Of a stretch of 64,000 nt of DNA, positions 20,561 to 31,094 are shown piece after piece. The stretch is from Kappaphycus alvarezii. Lineage: Eukaryota; Rhodophyta; Florideophyceae; Gigartinales; Solieriaceae. Both the position numbers and the translations under genes were made by a program. Every line of letters begins with the position of its first letter. Positions within the stretch are counted from its first letter, which is position 1. The notes under the pieces were generated by a model, which was not told where the DNA came from, did not search any database, and was given only the letters and a program-made list of their open reading frames with translations. Location: assembly GCA_002205965.3 (NCBI GenBank), contig NADL03000066.1:397492-461491 (forward strand). Reading direction: 5' to 3'.

Positions 20561-21363
20561 ACAACCTCCCCCCCTCCCCTGCAAAATCGTCACTGCCGAG
20601 CCCACTACAGTGCTCGGGTCCCCGATCGGAACTGACCACGGATGCTCTTCTCTCCTCTAACACAGCCTCCAGTCCGCCCGGAACATCTGGCAGCCCTTCC
20701 AGCCCTCCGGGATCCCCAAACTTCCTTCCACCTCCTTCGCCACTGCGCAAGCGCATGCAAGCTCGTGTACACCCTTCGGACAACCCCACCGCTAACCCTT
20801 TCTTTATCAAATGCGTTTAATGAAGAACTGCGAGGGGCTTTCCAAAGGATTCATCGCGACCTTCATCGGTGTTCTTGGCACTGCGCAACACTTCCATTCA
20901 CAATGGGCGGCCTGGGGCTCACACTTACATCCTCAATTTATGCCGCTGCACATCTCTGCTCCATGCTCAGTACCTACAAATCATCCTCGACCTACTCTCG
21001 GAAGACGGACGCCACCTCCTAACCTCTGCCGTCCGCAGAACGCACAGCTCCAACCAGTCCCTCCTCCCGACCAACTCCAACTCGAGCCCCTGCTCGCCCG
21101 CCTTCAAACGGTGGGCCCCCGCAAGCGTCTAGTCAACAATCACCACTACCATTCACGAGCAACGCCTCCAAGCATACCTAACCTCTACCCCGCAGCATGA
21201 AACTACAGCCCAACGCCTAGCGCGGAATCTTTTTTGCCGAACCCGCTCTGCCAACTCCCCTTTCCTCACGCTCCCGGACTCACGCAGCTCCACTCGAGTC
21301 TCCCCGGAGATCTGGACGTGTATGGTCCTACTGCGCCTCGGCAACCCGGTCTTCAGTGGCCTC

Positions 21364-21837
21364 GACCGGTGCCCTCGATGTCTGCTCTCCCACGCTCGCT
21401 CCCCGCCCCTCCTGGACCCGCTTGGCAGACATGCGACTCACTGCCCAACTATGGAAGGATTTCTCTGAAGGCACAACCACCTTCGGAACAAGCTGTTCTT
21501 CCTGCTTCGGCACCCATCCGCAATGCTCAACCCCACCCTCGACTATACCTTCCCCCTGGAAAACCACCTCCTGCCCCAAGAGCGTCGCAGGATGGACATC
21601 TTAATCAACAACTACGAATTCTCTCCTCGTCCCTGCACAATAGATGTCTTTGTCGCAAGTCCGTACACAGCTGCCACCATCCCCCACGCCCGCAAGACCC
21701 CAGGCGGCGCCACTTCCCCTGTGGAGACCCAGAAGAGGGCACGCTACTCAGACCCTTGCGCAACAATACACGCTGACTTCTTCCCCTTGGGTTTGAAATA
21801 CACGAGGCACTGGGCTCCTCTACTCCACACGCACTAG
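21364..21837 (+). pseudogene. LINE-1 zinc knuckle and restriction-like endonuclease
   Basis: CPRCLLSH and DPLGRHATHC give a C-x2-C...H...C knuckle. RHNHLRNKLFFLL follows near 21,470. The nuclease core shows RRMDILI (21,584), TIDVFVA (21,636) and ETQKRARY (21,727), fitting the conserved D, second D and K of PD-(D/E)XK enzymes in R2-like LINEs. The enzyme would nick target DNA for target-primed reverse transcription. One frame break lies between the knuckle and the nuclease block. Confidence 0.75.
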
Positions 21838-22025
21838 GGAAGATCGCCGCCTTCTTCTCCACAAGACGCGGCACTACCACTGCCGTCGAATACGACCGCC
21901 TGGTCACTATCCTCTCCTCCCTCGTTTTCCTGCTGACGGCCCATGCCGTACCTCGCCGTGCTTTGTCCCTCACATCACCTGATGCCTGAGTGACCCTGCT
22001 CGGTTTAGTGAACATTTAATAAAAG

Positions 22026-22883
22026 CGTTTGTAACAGAGTAGTCGGTCAGTCAGTGTGCCTTGAAATGGCAAATGACAAACGAGTGAGAAACTATTTGAT
22101 GGTGCAAGCAAGGGGTCTCTAATACTCACGAATCTGAAATTCAAAATTTGGCATTTGAACTGCACCTACTTATTGAATAAAATTATGAAAGGCCCTGGAT
22201 GATAAAGTACAGCAGGGAGATCAAAAGCACTATTAGCAATGTTATTCAAATACTAAAATAGCACAAACTTCCCCCCCAAAAGCGAATGTTTTGTCGCTCG
22301 CCCGGTGCCTCAATGGCAACTGGGTTTCATGATTCCACAGGTTGCCTGGGAGTTTGCCTTTGTAGCCCTACGAAAATTTGAGCATGGCAATTCCCATCTG
22401 CACAGTTTGAAACGAAGACAGGCAAGAATCAGGTGTAGGTCATTCCCTTAAGCTGGAATTATCTTACTGTACAGTAGTCTGGTCCCAGTGCCCAGCTATG
22501 AACTACAGAGGAAGCAGCGGCGTACATATTTTTGCTTATGGAGAGGAAAATATCCATATTCCAGTCGGATCTTGCAAACTTGCCCAATCCGAATGTAGAT
22601 TCATTCAGCGTTTCTTGCGCAAACAGAAATGCGATGTAGCGCCGGTGCCCTTTTAAAGTCGAACAGAAGATATCAACTTGACATATCAATAATTATTGAT
22701 GCAGTGGCCATGCCCGATTGTTCGAGATAACCTGTAGCCCCTGCAGCTACGGTATTGACTTTCTGATAACTTTAAACATCTCTTCTAAAACCAGTGAGAC
22801 TGGATTGATCATTGACACCCCCTCTTTCAGTATTCTAAATACTGCGCCTACATATCCTGTGAAACTCCTCGTTCACAGAGATT
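22026..22883. other. Intergenic stretch before the amine oxidase pseudogene
   Basis: No coding region, RNA gene or repeat was recognised. Short open frames (for example 22,718-22,993) have no protein-like character. This stretch may hold the former promoter of the amine oxidase gene. Confidence 0.5.
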
Positions 22884-24965
22884 TTGACATTATTCAACCA
22901 GCTTCTTTCCGCACTGCTGTTCAAGACAAAACACTATGCCATCATCCGGGTGCCATATTCACCACATCCGTACGACCCTCTAACACCAGATGAAGTCGAA
23001 AGGGCCGCCACTGTGACTCGAGCTTACTTTGCAGACAAACCGCTCCGGTTTAACACAATTACACTTGCTGAACCGCCGCTCGATCGTTCAATACCGCGTA
23101 TGGCTTCCGTATTGGTGCATGACCTCTCAACAAGGAGAACCCATGATTTGAGCATCACCCTGGTCGATGCAAAAGTGGAAACAGAACAGGTGCTAGCAGA
23201 AGATGAACAGGCTCCATTGACGCCTGATGATTGCTTTTTGGCGGAGAAGATTGCAAAGAAGGATGACCGGGTGAGGAGGTATGCGAAAAGATGTGGAATT
23301 GAGGATGTGGAAAGAGGATTGGTTTGTGATCCGTGGAGTGTGCATTTGACGGAAGGCTGGGATGGGATTGACGTCAAGGAGGGGATGCGGTTAGTGCAGT
23401 TGTTTTTGTATGGAAAGGAGGAGGAAGGAGATAACCACTATGCCCATCCTTTGGCAGGGGTGGTCGTGGATTTGTTTGAGGAGAGAGTGGTTGGGTTTGA
23501 CGGAGAAGACCGAGTAGTTGAGGGGTAGGGGGCAGGGTGAATTACAGGGGTGAGTTATTGGCGAAAAATAGTTACTTGGAGAAGGTTGTTCGCGAGGATA
23601 CTCCAAGACCATTCCAGGTAATGCAGCCAGAGGGAACGAGTTTTAGAGTGACTGGAAGGGAAGTTGAATGGCAGAAGTGGAGATTTAGGGTGGGATTTAC
23701 GGCGAGGGAAGGATTAGTGTTGAGGGACTTATGGTATGATGGCAGGGAGGTCTTGAAGAGGGCTGCCGTCGTAGAGATGGCGTTCCGTATGGAGAAGGGA
23801 GAGGACCTTATCATAGAAAATGCGCTTTTGATGTGGGGACTACGGTTTAGGGTTCTGTGCGAATTCTTTGAAAGTTGGCTGTGATTGCTTAGGTGCCGTG
23901 TACTACTTTGATGAAGTATTGAATGATAGCGCAGGGAATGCAGTAGTGCTAGAGAAGGGGTGTGCTTGCACGAGGAGGATGCAGGGATTTTACAAACACG
24001 TGGAGTATCGAGATGGACATGTTGAGGTGAGACGTGCGAGGCGCCTAGTGGTATCGTTTGTTGCAACGGTGGTGAACTACGAATATTTGTTTTACTGGTA
24101 TTTGCATCAAGACGGAAGTGTGATGCTGGAGATCAAGTTATCGGGGGAGCTGTCGACGAATGTGTTGAGTGACGGCGAAGTCTCACCTCGGCATGGGGCT
24201 TGGTCGCCCCAGGGTGAACGCGCAGGTACACCAGCATATTTTTTGCGTGAGGTTGGATGTAGCTGTAGATGGGCCCGACAACAGTGTTGAGGAGGTGAGT
24301 TTGTTCAGACAAAGATGGGACCAGAAAATACACACGGTAACGGCTTTCATGTGGAGAGCCGTCGACTGCGGACAGAGAAGGAGGCCCAGCGAGATTACAT
24401 CCCGGGAAGAACGTGGCGAGTTTGTAACTTGGCCAAGGTGAACAGAATTAGTGGCAAGTCGGTGGCATACAAATTGGTACCGTACACGATTGGTGCGGGG
24501 CCAATCTGGTTTGCTAACAAGAGAGGGTAGCCTGTGAACAAGCGAGGGAAGTTTGCTACCAAGGGGCTTTGGGTAACCCCATATGAAAGCAAGGAGCGGT
24601 TTTCCAGCCGGAGAGTATCCTGTACAGTCGCAGGGTGGAGAAGGGCTTGAAAAATGGACCGCGGAAGATCGCGGGTGGAGAATAAGCGAATTGTGTTGTG
24701 GCATTCGTTCGGGGTGGCGCATTTACCGCGGACAGAAGACTTTCCGGTGATGCCGTTGAGTCAACGGCTTCGCGTTCAAACCAGATTGCTTCTTTTTGGG
24801 GAATCCGGGCATCGATTTACCTCCTGACAGTGCTGCGACGAAACGGGAGCTCGTGTTGCTCGCAGGGTGGCATGGCCGACGCGACTGCATGACCAAACGT
24901 AGATGGGTAGCACTGGGGAGAGGTGAGTTGACCGTCAACTCGAGAAGCCATCTATTAGCTGCATG
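22884..24965 (+). pseudogene. Copper-containing primary amine oxidase, decayed
   Basis: Intact enzymes of this family oxidise primary amines to aldehydes with release of ammonia and hydrogen peroxide, often in peroxisomes. The span (about 2.08 kb) matches the usual 650-700 residues. In order: N2 domain PHPYDPLTPDEV and RFNTITLAEPPLD; N3 domain DPWSVHLTEGWDG and HPLAGVVVDLFEE; catalytic domain [36 protein letters not shown] (region of the catalytic base), VVNYEYLFYW with the topaquinone-precursor tyrosine in N-Y-E-Y, copper ligands in VHQH, HGNGF, and the third histidine in VAHLPRTEDFPVMP. Every key residue is present. The reading frame nevertheless shifts about eight times (for example near 23,525, 23,787, 23,850, 24,195, 24,310, 24,610 and 24,685) and has an in-frame stop near 24,528. 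The frame lacks an ATG at its front; one out of frame lies near 22,936. It is flanked by LINE copies. Either a recent pseudogene or a locus with assembly indels. Confidence 0.88.
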
Positions 24966-25245
24966 ACCAAGAGTTATGTACTGCCTTCCAGTATTTAGGG
25001 CATCGGAAAAAGATTCCTTACCTCAGGGGGGGACACAGGGGTTCGTTTATTGCAACAAATAAGCTGGCTGATACCCAGTCAATATCGTAGTGAGTATTTG
25101 CATGAAATACTCTCAGTACCTTGAGTTAGATCCAGGTATGGCAATGATTACGATTCTAGGGCTCTGGTTTTCGCAAGTTGTACGGCACTTCGGTGCTGAT
25201 ACTGGGCGGGCGAGTCCAACACGACGCATTACAGCTCCGACATCC
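24966..25245. other. Unassigned spacer before LINE-2
   Basis: Nothing recognisable. The coding sense of the LINE-2 tail becomes readable from about 25,250. Confidence 0.45.
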
Positions 25246-25249
25246 GGCG

Positions 25250-26095
25250 TCACATCCGCTGTCTTGCCTTGCGGCATACCCCGCATCCGCCTTCCGCTCT
25301 ACCCAACCCTCCACGGCCACTGCGGTCTCCAGCGCCCACTGGGCCGTCATGCTCTGACGTCATCCGGTACTCCCGATTTTCTCGGACTCGTTACCACTAC
25401 GGTGCCAACACCGCGCCCACCAAATGGACGACCTGGATTGCTCCCGAAGCCAGATGGGCAGAGGTCGGAGACCACGCCTCTGACCTTTGAAGCCAGATGG
25501 GCAAAGGTCGGAGACCACGCCTCCGTCCTTTGCCCATCTGGCTTCGGGCGCAATCCACCGCCACAGTTCCCTAGGAAACGCCCTGGCATACCACGTCATA
25601 TGCACTGCTAGACTGTACTGCTTGTTCGAGGCCCCATTCCTCGTCCTAGGTATGGTTCTTAGGCCCGCGGATATATTGGTCCACCCTCCAACCCTCCGCA
25701 CCGCTGACCCGCCCAGCCCCATCGCCTTCGATATCACGATGGTCTTACCATTCAAGGCCACCCGCAATAAAGGCCACCCAGGCTACCAGTGACGCCGCCG
25801 GCCTCGCCCACAGCGATAAGCTCGTGGAGCTGCTTAGGGACCTGGGGCATAGGCTCACACGTCGCCTGACGCCCCTATCCGACTGGCCAGACCTCGACCC
25901 TTCCTGCGATTTCCGTCCGACAAGCTTTGACTCCCGAGGTGTTCCCGCTCGCAACATTGCCCAACTGCTGGACGAATTTATCCCGGTATAGCTCGCCGGA
26001 CGACATTTCCGGAGGTGTGAGGCGCCGGCGCATTGACAGTACCAGGGAATCTGCAGTATCTGCGCCTCAGTAGTGCTCAAGTTATTTCATCACTG
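25250..26095 (+). mobile_element. 5'-truncated LINE-2 tail (RLE type)
   Basis: The plus strand carries the C-terminal part of a LINE closely related to LINE-3: ATAVSSAHW near 25,320 (LINE-3 has ATVVSSAHW), the zinc-knuckle region GDHASVLCPSGFG near 25,515, SSLGNALAYHV near 25,568, RPADILV near 25,663 and FDITMVLPFK near 25,728. The end block FDSRGVPARNIAQLLDEFIP follows near 25,928. Everything upstream, including reverse transcriptase, is missing, as expected for a 5'-truncated insertion. Several frame changes are present. A local duplication disturbs the knuckle. Confidence 0.75.
25444..25557. repeat. Direct plus inverted micro-duplication in LINE-2
   Basis: GAAGCCAGATGGGCA-AGGTCGGAGACCACGCCTC occurs twice in tandem (about 25,446-25,486 and 25,489-25,529), then TTTGCCCATCTGGCTTCGGG follows as an inverted copy of the unit start. 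In LINE-3 the corresponding place is a single zinc-knuckle coding segment, so the extra unit is specific to this copy. Confidence 0.75.
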
Positions 26096-26734
26096 TTAAA
26101 GTTTGTGCTACGAAGTCACTGTGAAGTCAGGACAACCTTATTTTCGAATCGGGTGACTTAGTTCTGCGTGTTGTGGGGCGCGACGAGTTACAGACGCAGC
26201 ACAAGTGGACAAAATGACGTAGCCAAGCATCTGGTACAAGCGAGTCTTCACTTCTCCAACGGAAATTCCGCTGCGTGACGGGACAGTTGCCTCGTATTTC
26301 TCTATGTCCTTGGACAATGTTTTGGGACATTATGTCCTGACTCATGTCGTTGTCCATGTCCGTTCTGTCCAGCACGTACTGTACAGTACAGTACACGAAA
26401 ATTTTGGAGTATTTTATGTAATATTGTACTGTAGTGTACCGTACGTGCCCAAGGTGGAACATCCGGTTACTGGCCGAATAAAAAAATCTAACCAGTCAGT
26501 GTACCGTACAGACGCAGTTGAACTAAAGATATTTACCATCTACTGAAGCCACCAATAGCAACACACTACAGTACGTAAGTCGAGTGACGATGATTGCTCA
26601 GTCCGATACGATTGCTCGCTGCGAAAAATTCTGCAACCTTGCTTGAGAAGAAAGAGACACAACGCACGTAACAATCAAACTTTACTTCATTGAGTATCTA
26701 TCGTGTACACTGCAGGACTGACTATACGGCTAAG
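26096..26734. other. Spacer with GTACAGTAC palindromes and an inverted repeat arm
   Basis: A run of GTACTGTACAGTACAGTACAC lies near 26,377, and further TACTGTA/GTACCGTAC motifs follow. ACGTGCCCAAGGTGGAACAT (26,443-26,462) with CCGGTTA is mirrored at about 26,738-26,766 by the last codons of LINE-3. No coding region was seen. Confidence 0.5.
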
Positions 26735-26759
26735 AACTAACCGGATGTTCCACGTCAGG

Positions 26760-27390
26760 CACGTGCAGTGGGGCTCGCGATAGAATCGCCATTGCAATAG
26801 AAGACCACAGTGTGCAACTAATGCGCTGATAAATACGTCTGCGGATCACTGCTGTGGTTGTGTTGAACTTCTCTGCGATGCGCGGGATGAAGTCTTCGAT
26901 GAACAGGATAGAGGCGGGGATGGGGCACCCAAGGAGTCGAAAGCCAGGGGCTGAAACTTGAAGTTCGGTTCCTGGAGGGTGTTGTGCGAAGGGGGCGGGA
27001 TGCGGCGTACCAGTTTGCGCTCCAGGTCTGTGACTTTGTCTCGGTGGGCAATGTCGCGGCGCCGCCGGCCATTTGGGTGGCCCTTGTGCGCACACCTTGT
27101 TTGAACGGCGAGACAATGGTTAGGTCGCAGGCTATGGGGCGGACCTGTTGACCAGTGGGCAGGGGGGGGGTTGTATGAGAATGTCCGCAGGACGGATATT
27201 CGTTCCCGGGACAAGGAGCGGGACTTCGTATTGGCAGTCCAGGCCCGCGGCGCGAGCAACGTGGTAGGCGAAAACGTTGCGCAGCGAGTTGTGGCGGTGC
27301 GGGCGGCCGAAGCCGGCAGGGCAGAGGTCAGCCGCGTGGTCCCCGAGTGCGTCCAAAGTTTGATTGCAGTGGGCACAGGTGAGCGGGCGG
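26760..27390 (-). pseudogene. LINE-3 zinc knuckle and restriction-like endonuclease
   Basis: CAHCNQTLDALGDHAADLC (27,380-27,322) is the C-x2-C...H...C knuckle. HRHNSLRNVFAYHV follows, then EVPLLVPGTNIRPADILI (about 27,225-27,170), with the acidic residues of the nuclease core. The next block, read near 27,130-27,100 in another frame, gives LTIV.PFK. The end block with FDSLG is near 26,945. One clear frame change lies just after the IRPADILIQPP stretch. Confidence 0.75.
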
Positions 27391-28394
27391 GAGTCGTCGT
27401 ATACGGGGAGGCCTAGGTGCCGGCGGAGCATGGTCTGCCAGTGGGCCGAGGACACCACCGTAGCGGTTGTGGGGTGAGCGATGAGAAAAGCGGCGGCGGG
27501 GCTGTTCCGGAACGCCAGGCCACGGATCCGATGTCGAACTTCTTGAGTGCTGTGCTGAGCCGGGTTGGGGTGTGTCAACCATGAGTCGTCGCGCCAGTGG
27601 ACCTTTGCCTGTGCCTCCTGCTGCACACCATTTAAGAAGGTTTGGAGGTTGGATGGTTTGGCAGCAAGCAGGCATGGGTCAAAGGGGCCGAGGTCGACGG
27701 AGTACGGGCGCCCAGGGATACATTGCAGGAAATCACGGATTCGCGGCAAGGCTTGTCGGACCAGGAACGCCCTGTCACCTCGGTATCGGTGACCAGAGAC
27801 GGCGGCAGAACGTTGCGTGGTATACGATGCCGATCTCTCACGTGCCGGAACCGCGTCGATGATACTAGCTGCGACCGAGCCGTGTAGGAACGGAGAGATG
27901 AGGGTAAATCCCTGACCTCCCTGGCGGATGGGTAGCGTGACTTGGTCCCATGCAGTGTCTGTGAGGGCGATCCCGTGTAGCTCCGAGTACGACGACCTCT
28001 GCAGGGCGTCAAAGGCTTGTGCAGCGGGGGCCGAGTGTTGTGGGTCGGCGAGCCGGAACGCGTGGGTGACGAGGCATGCCGACGCGCACAGCCGGTGCAT
28101 GTGGAAACGGGCGCGGGGGTCACGAACGTGGGTCAGCAGTCGGAGGGTGCGGCGGCACCCATCGACCTTGTCCCGTAGGTATGCATCGGTGAAGGCCCGG
28201 TTGCCCATCGGCGCTCCTAGGAGCTCGAAGCCGTCGCGCGAGCACTCGGACAGATGAAAAACCCGGAGGAATTCCGTGCGGTCCGGCAGGAGCGTGTTCG
28301 GCCAGTAAATGCGCGTCTTCCTCGCGTTGACATAGAGGCCCACAGCCGGACCCTCAGCCTGCAGGAGGTGGAGAGCGCGGCGCAGACCCTGAAG

Positions 28395-29310
28395 TGTCCC
28401 TATGAGAGTCCCGTCATCCGCGTACCATTGATTAAGCACGATGTCGCTGTCCTCGGCGATTTTCCGAATTAATGGTTGGATCGTGAGGGAAAACAGCAAC
28501 ATACTGGCCGGGTCGCCCTGCTGGGTGCCCTGAGCACTCGGATGACCGTGTTCTGGCGATTCGGTATAAGCAACGGTGGCTGAATACGACCGTATATCAT
28601 ATTCACGAAGCGGGCCAGAGAAGGAGCGAGTGCAGGAAGTTGAGACAGCATTGACTGGCGATCAACGCGGTTGAAAGCGTTGTGCGCGTCAATGAGGACC
28701 GTGGCAACATGCGGAGCACCAGTGAAACGGCGAAGCAGGGTGCGGGTGTCATGGATGACCGCGTCCATCCCGGCCTTGATACCGTTGGCCGTTTGGAATG
28801 GCGCGAGGAAGTCTCGAGAGTCATCGATGGCGCTCGGCAGCAGCGTCTTGGTGACGATGCGGCGGAGGACCGACCCACAGCGATGGGACGAATTTTGTCC
28901 GGTCTCGGCCGTAGCGGGAGTAATGTTGCGGCAGCGAGCAGGGGCAGGACCGAGTCCGGCAGTTCCCCACGCGCGATCCGCATCACCAACTTCGTAAGCA
29001 CACTTTTCCCTGTCACCCCGGCGGCCGGGCTGACCGATGTTTTGACTAGCAAGTGGAACCAGCGTGCCGGCGTGCGGTCCGGTCCCGCGGTCGTACCACG
29101 AGAAATACCTCGTACAGCCTGCTCTACGGCGTCTGCCGTGATTGATGGTGGAGGAGGAAGGCCATCTTCAGGAATGGGCGTGATCGGGCGCGGGGGCGCG
29201 GGGTGAAGATCACGCAGCGCTTGTATGGTGTGCGGGTCGTTCACATCGGCTAGCGGAGCGTTGTGCAGGGACCGCATGGCCTTGCCGTAGCGGGCGTCTG
29301 CACAGAGGGC
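28395..29310 (-). pseudogene. LINE-3 reverse transcriptase domain
   Basis: On the minus strand: SRGTTAGPDRTPARWF near 29,090 (motif 1 region), DKIRPIAVG near 28,880, VLIDAHNAFNRVDR near 28,690 (motif A), the GDPA-type block near 28,510 (motif B, in another frame) and QWYADDGTLIG near 28,420 (catalytic YADD). Frame changes occur near 28,850 and near 28,500. Confidence 0.85.
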
Positions 29311-30896
29311 TTCAGCGCGACGGGCGCGCCGAGCGTCGCTGGAGCCCGAGCCGTAGGCGGGGCGGTGCTGCTGGATCCATTCAGAGCGTGCTTCATGGGC
29401 GCGAAGGGCTTCAAACCACAAGGTTTCCACTCAGCTCCGGTATGGGCGCGTCGGATTCGGGCACTTAGTGCGGCCCGTTGACCTTTGTTATGCTGCCAGC
29501 CATCCTCCCCGCGCAAGCTGCGGCGGAGGACAGCGGTTGGCAGCATGTGGAGGTGCAGGAAGGCACGGTAGGGAGGCGACAGTGGGCGGCAGAACGGCCG
29601 GGAGCGTCGGGGTTGCGGTGGGCACATCAGGAACTCCGCCGCGGGGGCCTCTTCGGATGCAGCGCAGCGGCGTTTGGTCGCCGAGGGTGAAGAGCCCGGG
29701 GATTGCAGGGTGAGGTCGGGGGATTGTTGAGGGGCGTGCCCGGGGGCGGGAGGGGCGGAGGAGGAGGCCGGTAGCGCGTTGGGGCGCTTGTTGCGGGCGG
29801 AGCCAGGAGAGGTCGGGGCGGTGGGGTGAGCGGGGCTCACAACGGGTGGGCGGGTGGGATTGGCGGGGGTCTTGGGTGGGACGGGGGTCTTGGGTTGGGC
29901 GGGTGAGGGGCGAGCTCGGGCGGCACGACGGGTGTCGATGACGTCGCGAGCGTGGTGGCGCAGGGTCGTTGCGAGGCCGTGCGGACGTAGGGAAGGACCC
30001 AGGAGCGAAGGGTTGGGTCGAGTAGGCGGTTGGCCTCTCGGCCAAGGCGTGTCACGACTCCTTGGGAAGCGGAGTCATCCAGGGCTGCGGCGGTGGCCGC
30101 GATGGTCGTCGTTGTTGTTTGCAGGTCCGGAAACATGCACTGGAGGTGGGCTAGGATGGAGAACATCTCCTGACGGGCAGCATCGGGGAAGTAAATGAAC
30201 GTCCATTTTCCCACGTGAGGGATGAGGACGTGCGGGGGCAGCGCGGTGTTGGCGAGGGCGGCAGCCTCCCCGAGGAACTGTTGGGCAGCCTGGTAGGAGG
30301 CGAAGGAGCGGTACGGGGTGGTGGCGATGCCCAAGTGGGCGAGTTGCGGGGCGGGAGGGGGCGTGGGCTCAAGCTCCCCCGTGCGCGGATTGAGACGACC
30401 GGGGGCGGAGGCGCCGAGAGCAACGAGCTCCCGAGCACGGGCGAGGGCCTGGGGAGAGGCATTGGCCGGTTGGCCAATGAGCGCTTGAGCCTGCGGGAGA
30501 GCTCATGACACGTGCGCCAATAGCAGGGTCGACGCGTGGAAGCTCGACCTTGGTGATGGGCACTAGTGTGGGGGCGGTTTGTGGGCGGCGGGGCGAGCGT
30601 GACGCAACGGCGGCATAGGATGTACCCATCCATGCCGAGCGCGGGGGCGCCGGGCGGGCGCGCGGAAGGCGCCGGGGGGGAAGGGGGCATGAGGGTGGTG
30701 ACGTTGATTGTTGGAAAAGTATTTGTTTTGGAGAGATTTCGAAGAAAGGAGTGAAGAATCACGTGGTACACGAAGAAACTTTAGATACTGTTGGGTCTCG
30801 AGATTGATGGGGCGTGTCGACAGACTGAAGTCTAGAATTTGGGGCAGAGGGGATGGTGTAACTGTCGAAGCACACTAGGAGGTTTGAGGTCAAGTA

Positions 30897-31088
30897 CAGT
30901 GCGGTTCAAAAAGATAGCCCACCCCCATAAATCGCTCTGTGTATCAGAAATTTTTATTTATTTTTTAACGCTTTCTTTTCCACAAAGGAGAACAGAGCGT
31001 TGTGAACAGGGTGAGAGAAAACCAAGACAAACGCATAAAAAATAGGAGTTCCAGAAATGTTTCAAAAATATAGCACCATGCCAACAAG
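30897..31088 (+). repeat. mariner left terminal inverted repeat
   Basis: About 190 bases starting CAGTGCGGTTCAAAAAGAT, with inverted counterpart at 32,283-32,472. It contains ATCGCTCTGTGT and GGGTGAGAGAAAAC blocks seen in both arms. Transposase binding sites usually lie within such long repeats. Confidence 0.85.
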
Positions 31089-31094
31089 ATAGCA

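Larger units (their letters stand above)
18179..22025 (+). mobile_element. Non-LTR retrotransposon, LINE-1 (RLE type), decayed
   Basis: A GC-rich, proline-rich N-terminal part (18.2-19.7 kb) is followed by a reverse transcriptase, a thumb region with the TMGGLGLTL motif near 20,905, a zinc knuckle (CPRC...DPLGRHATHC, 21,370-21,445) and a PD-(D/E)XK restriction-like endonuclease (21.47-21.84 kb). No apurinic-type endonuclease domain was seen at the front, consistent with the R2-like group that carries its nuclease at the C-terminus. Reading frame changes at least six times and stops interrupt it, so it is a pseudo-element. A polyadenylation-like AATAAAAG lies at 22,018. It shares its architecture with the two copies at 25.2 and 26.7-30.8 kb. 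Confidence 0.82.
26735..30771 (-). mobile_element. Non-LTR retrotransposon, LINE-3 (RLE type), nearly full length
   Basis: Minus-strand element of about 4.0 kb. The 5' part (30.77-29.4 kb) encodes a proline-rich N-terminal region including QEMFSILAHLQCMFPDL, comparable to QEFALLRKLSTVFIP of LINE-1. Reverse transcriptase follows, then a thumb with GGQGFTL, a zinc knuckle, a restriction-like endonuclease and a conserved end block (FDSLGCPIPASILFIEDFIP, then VEHPVSS and stop near 26,740). Its longest frame (28,502-27,132, 456 codons) runs from the reverse transcriptase catalytic site through the nuclease start, the best preserved LINE frame here. At least five frame changes elsewhere show it is dead. 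It faces LINE-2 tail to tail. Confidence 0.85.

Noticed and set aside
17690-22025. Many long frames on the opposite strand and in shifted frames of the LINE regions (proline-, arginine- or glycine-rich)
   Set aside because: They are shadows of GC-rich coding DNA; only the frames with reverse transcriptase or nuclease motifs are accepted.
24169-24722. Minus-strand 179-codon frame opposite the amine oxidase
   Set aside because: It is the shadow of a strongly recognisable plus-strand gene.
24750-24790. tRNA B-box-like GTTCAAACC
   Set aside because: Lies inside amine oxidase coding sequence, with no A box or cloverleaf around it.
28671-29206. Plus-strand frames of 108 and 174 codons opposite LINE-3
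   Set aside because: They lie opposite the reverse transcriptase domain and have no independent motif.
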